NCBI GenBank assembly: GCA_003583745.1
Contig: QXPY01000006.1
Span: 62,001-126,000, forward strand
Direction of reading: 5' to 3'
DNA length: 64,000 nt
From: Rhodocyclales bacterium GT-UBC
Lineage (GTDB): Bacteria > Pseudomonadota > Gammaproteobacteria > Burkholderiales > Rhodocyclaceae
Below are positions 1-8,272 of this stretch, one piece after another. How positions within the stretch are numbered: position 1 is the stretch's first letter; the number at the start of each line of letters is the position of its first letter. The notes under the pieces were generated by a model, which was given only the letters and a program-made list of their open reading frames with translations, did no database searches and was not told the origin of the DNA. The translations under genes and the position numbers were made by a program.

Positions 1-113
1 GTATTGCACCTTTGCCGGACGGTATCGGTTCTTATGTATCTGCCGTCAATGCAAAAGCCGGGCGTGAGTTTGCAGCGGAGAATCTGGAACAAATTTTCGG
101 GAAGGCACTCTGA
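1..113 (+). CDS. C-terminal tail of a pseudouridine synthase (probable RluC), cut by the left edge
   Basis: The window opens inside a gene: the frame beginning at base 3 is open for 36 codons and closes with TGA at 111-113. The tail starts Ile-Ala-Pro-Leu-Pro and ends in a helix-like segment, as RluC-type 23S rRNA pseudouridine synthases often do. In many Betaproteobacteria rluC lies just before a Gph-like phosphatase and the fab cluster, which is the order here. Only the tail is visible, so the name rests mostly on context. The next start codon follows five bases after the stop, suggesting one transcript. Confidence 0.5.
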   Translation, partial: IAPLPDGIGSYVSAVNAKAGREFAAENLEQIFGKAL

Positions 114-118
114 AAGGC

Positions 119-769
119 ATGAAATACGAACTGGTTGTTTTCGATTGGGATGGCACCTTGCTCGATTCGGCGGGGGCGATCGTCAATGCGATCAAGGCTT
201 CGTGCCGGGATCTTGATTTGCCCGAGCCGAGCGATGCCCGGGCTCGGCACGTGATCGGCCTGGGCCTTGTCGATGCCATGCGCCTGGCAGTGCCGGAGTT
301 GCCGGCGGAGCGCTATCAGGAAATGGTTGAGCGTTATCGCTTTCATTACCTCTCCGGAGATCACCAGTTGACCTTGTTTGACGGGGTGCCGGACATGTTG
401 GCACGCCTGTGTTCGGCTGGGCATGTGCTCGCCATTGCAACCGGCAAGAGCCGCCAGGGCTTGGAGCGAGCGCTTGATCATTCTGGTTTGCGCCAGTACT
501 TCAAGGCTTCGCGTTGTGCTGATGAGTGTCATTCCAAGCCACATCCGCAAATGCTTGACGAACTCATGGCGGAATTTGGTTTTGTGCCAGAGAAATTGGT
601 GATGATTGGCGATACCTCGCATGATTTGCTGATGGCCAGTAACGCCCGGGTTGATTCGCTGGCAGTGACTTACGGGGCGCATCCGCACGAGCACTTGCTT
701 GACCACAAACCGCTGGCTTGCTTGCATTCGGTTGGCGAGCTTGATTCGTGGCTGAAGACCTACGCTTGA
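119..769 (+). CDS. HAD-superfamily (subfamily IA) phosphatase, Gph-like
   Basis: A 216-residue haloacid dehalogenase-fold hydrolase that probably removes phosphate from a small metabolite in the cytosol; phosphoglycolate is the substrate of the best known relative, Gph, but the substrate here is not certain. Motif I is DWDGT with the nucleophile Asp9 and acid Asp11; motif II is the TGKS stretch near residue 103; motif III is the Lys of SKPHP; motif IV is IGDTSHD near residues 163-169. A helical cap lies between motifs I and II. The ATG at 119 is five bases past the previous stop, and the 3' end overlaps the Rieske gene by 22 bases, so an operon is likely. Confidence 0.85.
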   Translation: MKYELVVFDWDGTLLDSAGAIVNAIKASCRDLDLPEPSDARARHVIGLGLVDAMRLAVPELPAERYQEMVERYRFHYLSGDHQLTLFDGVPDMLARLCSAGHVLAIATGKSRQGLERALDHSGLRQYFKASRCADECHSKPHPQMLDELMAEFGFVPEKLVMIGDTSHDLLMASNARVDSLAVTYGAHPHEHLLDHKPLACLHSVGELDSWLKTYA

Positions 770-1107
770 TCTGTGCCGGTGCCGATTTGCTTGATGCCGG
801 CAAAGGGGTTCGCTTTGTCGTTCAGCGCCACGGGCGTTCGATTCCGGCATTCGTGATTCGTTTTCGAGGGGTTGTTTATGGCTATTTCAACGAATGTGGC
901 CATATTCCAGTTGAATTGGACTGGGTGGGCGGCGAGTTCTTCGATGATTCCAAGCTATACTTGATTTGCTCAGTTCATGGCGCGCTTTATGCCCCGGAAT
1001 CGGGGCGGTGCCTGGGTGGGCGTTGTCATGGTAAGGGGCTGAAGCCCTTGCCTGTTTGCGAAATTGATCAACAGATTTATTTGAAACTAGATAAAAACGA
1101 TGGATAA
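748..1107 (+). CDS. Rieske [2Fe-2S] domain protein
   Basis: A 119-residue single-domain Rieske protein, probably a small cytosolic electron carrier or redox subunit with an unknown partner. The cluster ligands are visible as C50-x-H52 and C74-x2-H77, separated by the usual loop. There is no signal peptide or membrane segment, which separates it from the bc1 Rieske subunit. The start is GTG at 748, inside the end of the phosphatase gene, and the stop overlaps the sppA start by eight bases. The same phosphatase-Rieske-sppA order is seen in other Betaproteobacteria; no function linking the three is established to my knowledge. Confidence 0.85.
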   Translation: MAEDLRLICAGADLLDAGKGVRFVVQRHGRSIPAFVIRFRGVVYGYFNECGHIPVELDWVGGEFFDDSKLYLICSVHGALYAPESGRCLGGRCHGKGLKPLPVCEIDQQIYLKLDKNDG

Positions 1108-2062
1108 CCCCCAATCTCCTGATAATGCTCCTGGGTGGGAGCGTAAGACGCTGGAAAAGCTGGCTTTTGCCGCGCTGGATGAGCAGCGGGCCAAGCGGCG
1201 CTGGGGGATTGTTTTTAAATCCTTGGGCCTGGTTTATCTGGTTATCGTGCTTTTTGCGGTTGTGGATTGGGGGGGGGGCTCCGAGCATGAGGGGCGCCAT
1301 ACTGCGATGGTTAATCTCTCTGGTGTGATCGAGGCCAAGGGGGAGGCCAATGCGGAAAACCTTATCGCGGCATTGCGGTCCGCCTTTGAGGAAAAAAACA
1401 CAGTCGGGGTTGTGCTGCGAATCAATAGTCCAGGAGGTAGTCCTGTTCAGGCGGGCATGATCAACGACGAAATTCGTCGTTTGCGGAGCAAATATCCGGA
1501 GAAGCCGCTTTATGCCGTGGTTGAAGATGTTTGTGCTTCGGGCGGATATTACGTCGCGGCGGCGGCAGACCGGATTTACGTCAATAAGGCGAGTATCGTC
1601 GGGTCAATTGGTGTGTTGATGGATGGGTTTGGTTTTACCGGTGTCATGGACAAGGTTGGTGTTGAGCGCCGCTTGCTGACGGCGGGGGAGAACAAGGGGT
1701 TTCTGGATCCATTCTCTCCGCAGGCTGACGGACATAAGGCGCATGCTCAGTCCTTGCTTAACGAAATTCACAAGCAATTCATTGATGTCGTGAAGGTAGG
1801 CCGTGGCAAGCGCTTGAAGGAAACGCCCGAGATGTTCTCAGGTTATATGTGGACCGGGGTGCAGAGTATCGAACTTGGTCTGGCTGACGATTTCGGTACG
1901 GTTGATTCTGTCGCGCGTGATGTCATTCAGGCGGAAAAAGTACTGGATTACTCGGTGAAGGATAATATTGCCGAACGCTTCGCCAAGCGCCTTGGGGCCG
2001 GGGCGGTGCAGGGTTTCTGGAGTGGTCTTTCCGAAAGCGCATTCGGGGCGCGCCTTCGGTAA
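1100..2062 (+). CDS. sppA: Signal peptide peptidase SppA, short (S49) type
   Basis: A 320-residue inner-membrane serine protease of family S49 that digests signal peptides left in the membrane after secretion. One membrane segment is seen at about residues 38-56, followed by a periplasmic catalytic domain. The SINSPGGS-like glycine-rich strand is at about 108-114, the nucleophile is Ser147 in ASGGYY, and Lys199 in the GENKG stretch fits the general base of the Ser/Lys dyad. The length matches the single-domain type rather than the 67-kDa E. coli protein. The ATG overlaps the Rieske gene end. The convergent methyltransferase gene ends three bases away. Confidence 0.93.
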   Translation: MDNPQSPDNAPGWERKTLEKLAFAALDEQRAKRRWGIVFKSLGLVYLVIVLFAVVDWGGGSEHEGRHTAMVNLSGVIEAKGEANAENLIAALRSAFEEKNTVGVVLRINSPGGSPVQAGMINDEIRRLRSKYPEKPLYAVVEDVCASGGYYVAAAADRIYVNKASIVGSIGVLMDGFGFTGVMDKVGVERRLLTAGENKGFLDPFSPQADGHKAHAQSLLNEIHKQFIDVVKVGRGKRLKETPEMFSGYMWTGVQSIELGLADDFGTVDSVARDVIQAEKVLDYSVKDNIAERFAKRLGAGAVQGFWSGLSESAFGARLR

Positions 2063-2065
2063 GGC

Positions 2066-2779
2066 TTAGGCTAGGATCAGGAAAACTGTCGGACGCCGCT
2101 CGATTTCGGGCGGCGTTTGTTTTTTCCACTGCTGAATTGTACGTGTCAGCACCGACTCGCCGGGGAGAGTGAGGTCGGTGGCAACGGTCAGGCGTGTTTC
2201 CGGTTGGCAACACTGCAGGATGGTGTTGTACATCGCAAGGTTGCGGTAAGGTGTCTCGATAAATAGCTGGGTTTGCTTGCGTTTGCGTGATTCATTTTCA
2301 AGATCGCGCAGGACCTTGCTGCGCTCGATGTCTTTGGCTGGAAGATAGCCGTGAAAAGCGAATCGCTGACCGTTCAGCCCTGAGGCCATGAGCGCGAGCA
2401 GTAGGGACGAAGGGCCAATCAGTGGTGCGATACGAATGTTTCTCCGTTGTGCTGCAGCAACCAAGTCTGCGCCAGGGTCGGCAATTGCGGGGCATCCGGC
2501 TTCCGATAATAGGCCGACGTCGTGCCCATTCAGCAGCGGAGTAAGCAGGTTCTCGATTTTGTCGCTTTTTGTGTGTTCGTTTAGCTCTTCTAGGAGCAGT
2601 TCCTGCAAGGGCGTCTCGGTTGCTACGCCCTTGAGGAAGGCGCGGGCGGACTTGGCCTGTTCGACGACGAAATGCTTGAGTGGGCGAACGGTTTCGACGA
2701 CGTGGGCTGGCAGAGAGGAGAGTGGCGGGGTGGGGCCAAGAGGTACGGGGATCAAGTAGAGCGTGCCGGTCTTGCTCAT
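2066..2779 (-). CDS. Tetrapyrrole-methylase-family SAM-dependent methyltransferase (RsmI paralogue)
   Basis: A 237-residue protein of the tetrapyrrole (corrin/porphyrin) methylase superfamily that resembles RsmI, which 2'-O-methylates C1402 of 16S rRNA. The N-terminal LYLIPVPLG strand, the [12 protein letters not shown] loop and the [13 protein letters not shown] segment mark the SAM-binding fold. It is shorter and divergent from true RsmI, so its target is uncertain. The start was placed at the ATG 2779-2777, which overlaps the maf stop as ATGA. An upstream in-frame extension to 2815 would lie wholly inside maf and is unlikely. It is the second gene of a two-gene minus-strand unit. Confidence 0.85.
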   Translation of the reverse strand: MSKTGTLYLIPVPLGPTPPLSSLPAHVVETVRPLKHFVVEQAKSARAFLKGVATETPLQELLLEELNEHTKSDKIENLLTPLLNGHDVGLLSEAGCPAIADPGADLVAAAQRRNIRIAPLIGPSSLLLALMASGLNGQRFAFHGYLPAKDIERSKVLRDLENESRKRKQTQLFIETPYRNLAMYNTILQCCQPETRLTVATDLTLPGESVLTRTIQQWKKQTPPEIERRPTVFLILA

Positions 2780-3357
2780 AGAATGCTTACCCCTTGATTG
2801 CGCAGCATGTCGCAAAGTGCGATCAGGGGGAGTCCGATGAGTGCATTGGGGTCGTCGCCTTGCATGCTGCGTAGCAGGGCGATGCCTAGCCCTTCCGACT
2901 TGGCTGAGCCGGCGCAGTTATAGGCAGGTTCGCGAAGAAGGTAGTTGTCGATTTCCTGGTCGCTGAGTTCGCGGAAACTAACTAGTGTGGGGATGCCGCG
3001 GCTTTCACAGTGGCCTGTTCGGGTATTGAGCAGGCTCAGGCCGGTGAAGAAGTTCACGGTCTTTCCCGAGAGTTCGCGCAGTTGGGCGACGGCGTTTTGG
3101 TGGTTGCCGGGTTTGCCATAAACTTTGCCGCCCACCGTGGCGACTTGGTCGCTGCCGATGATCAGGCTGTCAGGGAATGTGCTGGCGACAGCCCTGGCTT
3201 TTGCCTCGGAGAGTCGGAGCGCTAGCGCTTCCGGCAATTCGTTGTCGCGAGGCGACTCGTCGGTTTTCGGGTCTATTGTTTGGAACGGGACTCCAAGCCG
3301 ATTGAGGAGTTCGCGTCGATAGGGCGATGTTGAGGCAAGTATCAGGGGGAGGGACAT
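2776..3357 (-). CDS. maf: Maf-family nucleotide pyrophosphatase (YceF type)
   Basis: A 193-residue Maf protein, a house-cleaning enzyme that hydrolyses non-canonical or methylated nucleoside triphosphates to the monophosphate and pyrophosphate. The N-terminal [11 protein letters not shown] motif, the SEAKA stretch, the GSDQV metal site and the SAKSEGLG C-terminal motif are all present. The STSPYRR form points to the YceF branch, associated with 7-methyl-GTP, rather than the dTTP/UTP branch. It lies back to back with yceD, and the sigma-70-like promoter for the yceD side starts about 60 bases away. Its stop overlaps the start of the methyltransferase gene. Confidence 0.93.
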   Translation of the reverse strand: MSLPLILASTSPYRRELLNRLGVPFQTIDPKTDESPRDNELPEALALRLSEAKARAVASTFPDSLIIGSDQVATVGGKVYGKPGNHQNAVAQLRELSGKTVNFFTGLSLLNTRTGHCESRGIPTLVSFRELSDQEIDNYLLREPAYNCAGSAKSEGLGIALLRSMQGDDPNALIGLPLIALCDMLRNQGVSIL

Positions 3358-3414
3358 AAATAAATGTATGTTGCAACAAAGCGTTGCGGATCATTCCTGA
3401 TGCGCTACTTTGTT

Positions 3415-3443
3415 TTGACTTGGTTAGCCAAAAATAATATCAT
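3415..3443 (+). promoter_or_regulatory. Sigma-70-type promoter for yceD-rpmF-plsX-fab
   Basis: TTGACT at 3415-3420 and TATCAT at 3438-3443 are separated by exactly 17 bases, a near-consensus housekeeping promoter. It would start RNA at about 3450, inside the longer open frame that begins at 3364. If real, this rules out the two upstream ATG codons (3364, 3400) as yceD starts. Confidence 0.7.
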
Positions 3444-3471
3444 CTTGGGTTTAGGTCGCAACAGCTCAAGA

Positions 3472-3960
3472 TTGAAAAGAATTACGGATGCTTTCGCGTT
3501 TGCTAGGGAAGGGCGGGTTCTTACTGGAACCTTTCCTGTCTCGGGCTTGGAACGTCTTCATGACCTGCTGGTTGAGGTTGCTGGTGAAGTCGGCTTCGAG
3601 ATTCGAGGTTCCAAGGGTGGGCGGGGAGAGCTTCTTCTGCAACTACAGGTAACGGGGTTTCTTCCGTTGGCTTGTCAGCGTTGTCTGGAGGTCGTTCCTT
3701 TTGAACTTGATGTCGATAGTCTTCTGGAAGTGATTCCGGAAGGTGCCGATATGTCGCAAGACGAGCTGGAGGACGACACCCGGGATTTCCTGCCGGTGGC
3801 GGGCGAGCTGGATGTGGCCGAGTTGGTTGAGGATGAAATCCTCTTGGCACTTCCAGTCGCGCCGCGGCACGAAAAATGTGGTTTGCCTGGTGCGGCGGAT
3901 GCTGGCGAACGGATTAGTCCGTTCGATGCTCTGGTCGGGCTTAAAGGCAAGCCGAACTGA
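3472..3960 (+). CDS. yceD: YceD / DUF177 family protein
   Basis: A DUF177 family protein of about 162 residues, nearly always encoded directly before rpmF; relatives bind 23S rRNA and are needed for normal rRNA processing in some bacteria and plants. The family's zinc-like Cys-x2-Cys pair is seen in ACQRC near residue 65, followed by an acidic region. The frame is open from 3364, but a strong promoter (3415-3443) sits inside that extension, so the TTG at 3472 (giving LKRITDAFAF at the N terminus, typical of the family) is preferred. TTG at 3445 would make an almost leaderless message. No clear Shine-Dalgarno sequence is visible. Confidence 0.82.
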   Translation: MKRITDAFAFAREGRVLTGTFPVSGLERLHDLLVEVAGEVGFEIRGSKGGRGELLLQLQVTGFLPLACQRCLEVVPFELDVDSLLEVIPEGADMSQDELEDDTRDFLPVAGELDVAELVEDEILLALPVAPRHEKCGLPGAADAGERISPFDALVGLKGKPN

Positions 3961-3978
3961 TTTTTTTGGAGTATTAAC

Positions 3979-4158
3979 ATGGCCGTTCAACAGAACAAAA
4001 AATCCCCTTCCAAGCGTGGTATGCATCGCGCTCACGACTTTCTGACCGTTGCTCCGCTCGCTGTTGAGCCGACCACCGGCGAAACCCATCTGCGCCACCA
4101 TATTTCTCCTAACGGTTTCTACCGTGGCCGCAAGGTTCTGAAGGCCAAGGGCGAGTAA
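3979..4158 (+). CDS. rpmF: 50S ribosomal protein L32 (bL32)
   Basis: A 59-residue basic protein of the large ribosomal subunit. It begins [20 protein letters not shown], which is the classic bL32 N terminus, and ends with a Lys/Arg-rich tail. The zinc-binding cysteines found in some L32 proteins are absent, as in most Proteobacteria. A TTTGGAG ribosome-binding site lies before the ATG. It follows yceD by 18 bases and is followed by a strong terminator-like hairpin just before plsX. The order yceD-rpmF-plsX is conserved in Proteobacteria. Confidence 0.97.
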   Translation: MAVQQNKKSPSKRGMHRAHDFLTVAPLAVEPTTGETHLRHHISPNGFYRGRKVLKAKGE

Positions 4159-4170
4159 TCGTTAATTGAA

Positions 4171-4209
4171 AGGCAGGCGGTTCGTTTCGGACCGCCTGCC
4201 TTTTCTTTT
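4171..4209 (+). terminator. Terminator-like hairpin between rpmF and plsX
   Basis: An 11-bp perfect stem (AGGCAGGCGGT at 4171-4181 with ACCGCCTGCCT at 4191-4201) and a nine-base loop are followed by TTTTCTTTT. This has the form of an intrinsic terminator. It ends three bases before the plsX ATG at 4213, so it probably lets part of the transcription through, or it controls plsX translation. Confidence 0.8.
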
Positions 4210-4212
4210 GCC

Positions 4213-5244
4213 ATGACAGCCCGCATCGCTATTGATTGCATGGGGGGTGACCACGGTCCGTCAGTGACGGTTCCCGCGGCTATCCAGTTTCTTGCGGAGC
4301 ATCCGGAGGCAAGTTTGATTCTTGTTGGGCAAGAGGGGGTTTTGCGCCCTCTTTTGGCTGGTAAGTTTGATGACGCGCGCCTCCGCTTGGTTCATGCCTC
4401 CGAGATTGTTGGAATGGACGAGTCGCCATCGCTCGCGCTTCGCAACAAGAAAGATTCCTCCATGCGTGTTGCCATCAATCTCGTTAAGTCTGGCGAGGCT
4501 GACGCTTGTGTCTCGGCCGGGAATACCGGCGCTTTGATGGCGATTTCCCGTTTTGTTCTCAAAATGCTGCCGGGAATCGAACGCCCTGCGATTTGTGCTC
4601 CCTTGCCAACCGTCAACGGCCATACGCACATGCTTGATCTGGGGGCGAATGTCGATTGCACGCCCGAGCACCTTCTGCAATTCGGCATTATGGGGGCGAT
4701 GCTTGTTTCCGCGATGGAACACAAGGAACGGCCAACCGTTGGTGTGCTGAATATTGGTGAAGAGGAAATCAAGGGCAACGAAGTTGTCAAGGCGGCAGCC
4801 GAGTTGCTGCGCGCTTCGGGGCTCAATTTCATTGGCAATGTCGAAGGAGATGGCATCTACAAGGGTGATGCGGATGTCGTGGTTTGCGACGGGTTTGTCG
4901 GAAATGTCGCTTTGAAGACCTCCGAAGGCCTGGCGCAGATGCTTGCCAACTCGTTGCGGCAGGAGTTCAAGCGCAACTGGCTCACCAAGCTGGCGGCATT
5001 GATTGCTATTTCGGTATTGAATAATTTCAAGCGCCGATTCGATCATCGTCGTTATAACGGTGCGATCTTGCTTGGCCTTCGAGGTATCTCTGTAAAGAGC
5101 CATGGTTCGGCAGATGTGCTTGCTTTTGGAAATGCAATTGGCCGTGCCTACGAGGCTGCCAAGAATCAGGTCGTCGAGCGAATCGCCGGCCGTATAACCG
5201 AAATGACCGCTGTGGTGCCGGTGGGCGCCAGGGAGAATGTCTGA
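4213..5244 (+). CDS. plsX: Phosphate acyltransferase PlsX
   Basis: A 343-residue peripheral membrane enzyme that makes acyl-phosphate from acyl-ACP and phosphate, the first step of phospholipid synthesis with PlsY. The N-terminal [10 protein letters not shown] motif, the SAGNTGALM loop (about residues 97-105) and the DLGANVDC segment are family hallmarks. The length is close to the E. coli protein. The ATG at 4213 gives the standard N terminus but has no Shine-Dalgarno sequence: the bases before it are the T-rich end of the preceding hairpin. The stop overlaps the fabH ATG by one base (TGATG), suggesting translational coupling. Confidence 0.96.
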   Translation: MTARIAIDCMGGDHGPSVTVPAAIQFLAEHPEASLILVGQEGVLRPLLAGKFDDARLRLVHASEIVGMDESPSLALRNKKDSSMRVAINLVKSGEADACVSAGNTGALMAISRFVLKMLPGIERPAICAPLPTVNGHTHMLDLGANVDCTPEHLLQFGIMGAMLVSAMEHKERPTVGVLNIGEEEIKGNEVVKAAAELLRASGLNFIGNVEGDGIYKGDADVVVCDGFVGNVALKTSEGLAQMLANSLRQEFKRNWLTKLAALIAISVLNNFKRRFDHRRYNGAILLGLRGISVKSHGSADVLAFGNAIGRAYEAAKNQVVERIAGRITEMTAVVPVGARENV

Positions 5245-6203
5245 TGTTTGCCCGTCTGATAGGGACTGGTAGTTGCCTTCCTGGCAAGCCGGTCAGTAAC
5301 GACGATTTGGCCGCTCGTGGCATCGATACCAACGATGAGTGGATTGTTACTCGAACCGGAATTCGCAGCCGTTATCTGGCTGAGGCAGGAATGACCTCCA
5401 GCGAGCTTGGTCTGCAGGCTGCGCAACGTGCGCTTGAAATGGCTGGAGTCGGTCCTGAAGAGCTTGATCTGATCATCGTGGCCACATCGACTCCAGATTT
5501 TATTTTTCCGAGCACGGCTTGCCTGATTCAAGGGAAACTCGGGAACAAGGGAGCGACTGCTTTTGATGTTCAGGCTGTCTGTGCAGGTTTTGCTTATGCG
5601 TTGGGTATTGCCGAGAAATTCATTCGCTCGGGAAGTCACAGCAAGGCATTGGTTATTGGTGCCGAGGTGTTTTCGCGAATTCTTGATTGGCAGGACCGCG
5701 GTACCTGCGTCTTGTTTGGCGATGGTGCCGGCGCAGTCGTTCTTGAAGCTTCGGCAAAGCCTGGTATTCTCGCCACCGCCATGCATGCGGATGGGAGTCA
5801 AAGCGGTATCCTGAATGTGCCTGGCCAAATTTGTGGCGGGCAGGTAACAGGCGATCCCTTCTTGCGTATGGATGGGCAGTCGGTTTTCAAGTTTGCAGTA
5901 CGTGTCCTATCGGAGATTGCCGAAGAGGTCTGTACTCAAGCCGGTATTCAGACTGCAGATGTCGATTGGCTGATTCCTCATCAGGCCAACATCCGGATCA
6001 TCGAAGCGACCGGCAAGAAACTGGGAATCGGTCGCGATAAGGTGATTGTCACGGTTGACCGGCATGGCAACACTTCTGCAGCATCGGTTCCGCTTGCGTT
6101 GGATGAAGCGGTGCGTGATGGACGTATTCAACGTGGCCAGAGAGTGCTACTCGAGGGTGTGGGTGGTGGCTTTACCTGGGGTGCTGCGTTGCTTGAATTC
6201 TGA
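5244..6203 (+). CDS. fabH: Beta-ketoacyl-ACP synthase III
   Basis: A 319-residue condensing enzyme that starts fatty-acid synthesis by joining acetyl-CoA with malonyl-ACP in the cytosol. The catalytic triad can be read as Cys113 (in AVCAGFAYA), His246 (in IPHQANIRI) and Asn276 (in HGNTSAAS), all in the positions expected for FabH. The C-terminal GGGFTWGA motif is also present. It overlaps plsX by one base and precedes fabD by 17 bases within the conserved plsX-fabHDG-acpP-fabF cluster. Confidence 0.97.
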   Translation: MFARLIGTGSCLPGKPVSNDDLAARGIDTNDEWIVTRTGIRSRYLAEAGMTSSELGLQAAQRALEMAGVGPEELDLIIVATSTPDFIFPSTACLIQGKLGNKGATAFDVQAVCAGFAYALGIAEKFIRSGSHSKALVIGAEVFSRILDWQDRGTCVLFGDGAGAVVLEASAKPGILATAMHADGSQSGILNVPGQICGGQVTGDPFLRMDGQSVFKFAVRVLSEIAEEVCTQAGIQTADVDWLIPHQANIRIIEATGKKLGIGRDKVIVTVDRHGNTSAASVPLALDEAVRDGRIQRGQRVLLEGVGGGFTWGAALLEF

Positions 6204-6220
6204 TTTTAGGGGACCGTAGC

Positions 6221-7147
6221 ATGTCTTTTGCATTCGTATTTCCTGGCCAAGGTTCGCAAAGCGTTGGCATGATGGCTGCTTATGGCGAATCCGCCGTGGT
6301 TCGTGCCACTTTTGACGAAGCTTCTTCTGTGCTGGGTGACGACCTTTGGGGGATGGTTGCTGAAGGTCCTGCAGAGGTTTTAACGCAAACAGTCAATACG
6401 CAGCCAGTCATGTTGACGGCAGGAGTTGCAGCGTGGCGCTTGTGGCTTGAGAAAGGTGGGAAGCTGCCAGCGGTATTGGCTGGGCATAGTCTTGGTGAGT
6501 ACTCTGCATTGGTGGCAGCAGGCGTGATCGAATTTAAGGATGCTGTACCACTCGTTCGTTTGCGGGCGGCCGCAATGCAGGAAGCGGTTCCCTTGGGGGC
6601 TGGTGCAATGGCCGCTGTGTTGGGCCTTGATAATGCCGGGATTGCGGCTGCTTGCTCAGAGGCTGCGCAAGGTGAGGTTGTGGAGCCGGTCAATTTCAAT
6701 GCCAATGGCCAGACAGTGATTGCCGGGCATCGTTCAGCGGTCGAGCGGGCGATGGTTGCGTGTAAGACTAATGGGGCAAAGATGGTGAAGGCCCTGCCGG
6801 TCTCTGCGCCGTTTCATTCCTCGTTGATTCGGCCGGCAGCCGAAAAACTTTCTGCACGTCTTGGCGAACTGGTATTCGGTGTGCCGCAGATTCCTGTGGT
6901 GAATAACGTTGACGTTGCGATCGAAAGCGATCCTTTGCGGATCAAGGATGCACTGGTTCGGCAGGCTTACAATCCGGTGCGTTGGGTCGAGACGATGCAG
7001 TCCATGGCTGCAATGGGGGTGACCACCGTCGCCGAGTGTGGTCCGGGCAAGGTCCTGGCTGGCTTGTCGAAGCGTTGTGTGGATGGATTGACTGGCGTCG
7101 CGCTGGCTGATTTGGCGGCAATGGAAGCCAATCTCGGACTGGAGTAA
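6221..7147 (+). CDS. fabD: Malonyl-CoA:ACP transacylase
   Basis: A 308-residue enzyme that moves malonyl from CoA to acyl carrier protein, supplying the two-carbon donor for fatty-acid elongation. The N-terminal FVFPGQGSQ motif, the nucleophile Ser90 in GHSLGEYSAL and the catalytic His199 in SAPFHS are all in place. The length equals the E. coli protein within one residue. The GGGGACC-like purine run ahead of the ATG is a plausible ribosome-binding site. The fabG start follows three bases after the stop. Confidence 0.97.
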   Translation: MSFAFVFPGQGSQSVGMMAAYGESAVVRATFDEASSVLGDDLWGMVAEGPAEVLTQTVNTQPVMLTAGVAAWRLWLEKGGKLPAVLAGHSLGEYSALVAAGVIEFKDAVPLVRLRAAAMQEAVPLGAGAMAAVLGLDNAGIAAACSEAAQGEVVEPVNFNANGQTVIAGHRSAVERAMVACKTNGAKMVKALPVSAPFHSSLIRPAAEKLSARLGELVFGVPQIPVVNNVDVAIESDPLRIKDALVRQAYNPVRWVETMQSMAAMGVTTVAECGPGKVLAGLSKRCVDGLTGVALADLAAMEANLGLE

Positions 7148-7150
7148 GTG

Positions 7151-7891
7151 ATGCTAACGAATAAGGTTGCATTGGTAACCGGCGCGACTCGTGGAATTGG
7201 ACGCGCTATAGCGCTCGAGCTTGGTAAAGCAGGGGCAACAGTGATCGGAACTGCCACGAGTGAAGTAGGCGCCGGTAGTATATCGGCCTATTTGGCCGAG
7301 GCGGGCGTCAATGGCAAGGGAGTCTCTCTCGACGTTTGTGATGTTGCTTTGACGGATTCACTGTTGGCGGACATCGCTACTGAGTTTGGTTCCATTGCAG
7401 TACTCGTGAACAACGCTGGTATTACTCGCGATAATCTGGCTATGCGCATGGGGGATGACGAGTGGGATGCTGTCATCGATACCAATCTGAAGGCCGTTTT
7501 CCGTCTGTCGCGTGCAGTGATGCGTGGCATGATGAAGTCCCGCTTTGGACGTATCGTTAATATCACTTCGGTTGTCGGCTATTCTGGTAATCCCGGCCAG
7601 GCAAACTATTGCGCTGCCAAGGCTGGTGTTGCTGGAATGAGTCGTTCCTTGGCACGTGAACTGGGTAGCAGAAATATTACGGTAAATTGTGTCGCCCCTG
7701 GCTTTATTGCCACGGATATGACGCATGCGCTGACCGATGAGCAGAAAAAGGCCATGTTGGCCTCTATTCCGTTGGGTCGTGCCGGCACTCCCGAAGATAT
7801 CGCCGGTGCGGTCCGCTTTCTGGTATCGCCGGCAGCAGCCTACATCACGGGTACGACAGTGCATGTGAATGGCGGTATGTTCATGGATTGA
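7151..7891 (+). CDS. fabG: 3-oxoacyl-ACP reductase
   Basis: A 246-residue short-chain dehydrogenase that reduces 3-oxoacyl-ACP with NADPH in each fatty-acid elongation cycle. The cofactor motif TGATRGIG is at about residues 11-18, the NNAG strand follows, and the catalytic Ser-Tyr-Lys set is visible in ITSVVGY and the Y-x3-K of NYCAAK. The ATG at 7151 is preferred over the GTG at 7148 because GGAG at 7141-7144 is better spaced for it. About 70 bases separate it from acpP. Confidence 0.96.
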   Translation: MLTNKVALVTGATRGIGRAIALELGKAGATVIGTATSEVGAGSISAYLAEAGVNGKGVSLDVCDVALTDSLLADIATEFGSIAVLVNNAGITRDNLAMRMGDDEWDAVIDTNLKAVFRLSRAVMRGMMKSRFGRIVNITSVVGYSGNPGQANYCAAKAGVAGMSRSLARELGSRNITVNCVAPGFIATDMTHALTDEQKKAMLASIPLGRAGTPEDIAGAVRFLVSPAAAYITGTTVHVNGGMFMD

Positions 7892-7963
7892 TTTCCCGAA
7901 GCCTTGGCTTTTGGTAAACTTGTAACGTTTTTTTCGAACCCCTTAGGGGAAGGAGCTTTTCTA

Positions 7964-8200
7964 ATGGATAACATCGTAGAGCGCGTCAAGAAGATCGTCG
8001 CCGAACAACTGGGCGTGAACGAAGCGGACATCAAGAATGAGTCCTCCTTTGTCGACGATCTGGGCGCGGATTCCCTGGACACCGTTGAACTGGTCATGGC
8101 ACTGGAAGAGGAATTCGAGTGCGAAATTCCGGATGATCAGGCTGAGAAGATCACCACGGTCCAGCAAGCTGTCGATTACATCCTCAGCAACAAGAAGTAA
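7964..8200 (+). CDS. acpP: Acyl carrier protein
   Basis: A 78-residue acidic carrier protein of fatty-acid synthesis. The 4'-phosphopantetheine attachment site is Ser37 in [11 protein letters not shown], as in E. coli AcpP. The open frame continues 20 codons upstream, but the ATG at 7964 gives the standard N terminus ([10 protein letters not shown]) and is preceded by an excellent AAGGAG at about 7949-7954. The gene is followed by a 12-bp hairpin and then fabF. ACP is made in large excess over the enzymes, which fits a strong ribosome-binding site and a partial terminator behind it. Confidence 0.98.
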   Translation: MDNIVERVKKIVAEQLGVNEADIKNESSFVDDLGADSLDTVELVMALEEEFECEIPDDQAEKITTVQQAVDYILSNKK

Positions 8201-8220
8201 TCCAATTCTGGTTGATCCAG

Positions 8221-8256
8221 GCAAGGCCGGCCCAAATGGCCGGCCTTGCCGCTTTT
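8221..8256 (+). terminator. Terminator-like hairpin between acpP and fabF
   Basis: A perfect 12-bp stem (GCAAGGCCGGCC at 8221-8232, GGCCGGCCTTGC at 8238-8249) with a five-base loop is followed by a short T run (8253-8256). It lies between two genes that should be co-expressed, so it is likely a leaky terminator or a processing and stability element for the acpP message. Confidence 0.65.
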
Positions 8257-8272
8257 GCTTTCGGAGTGCACC

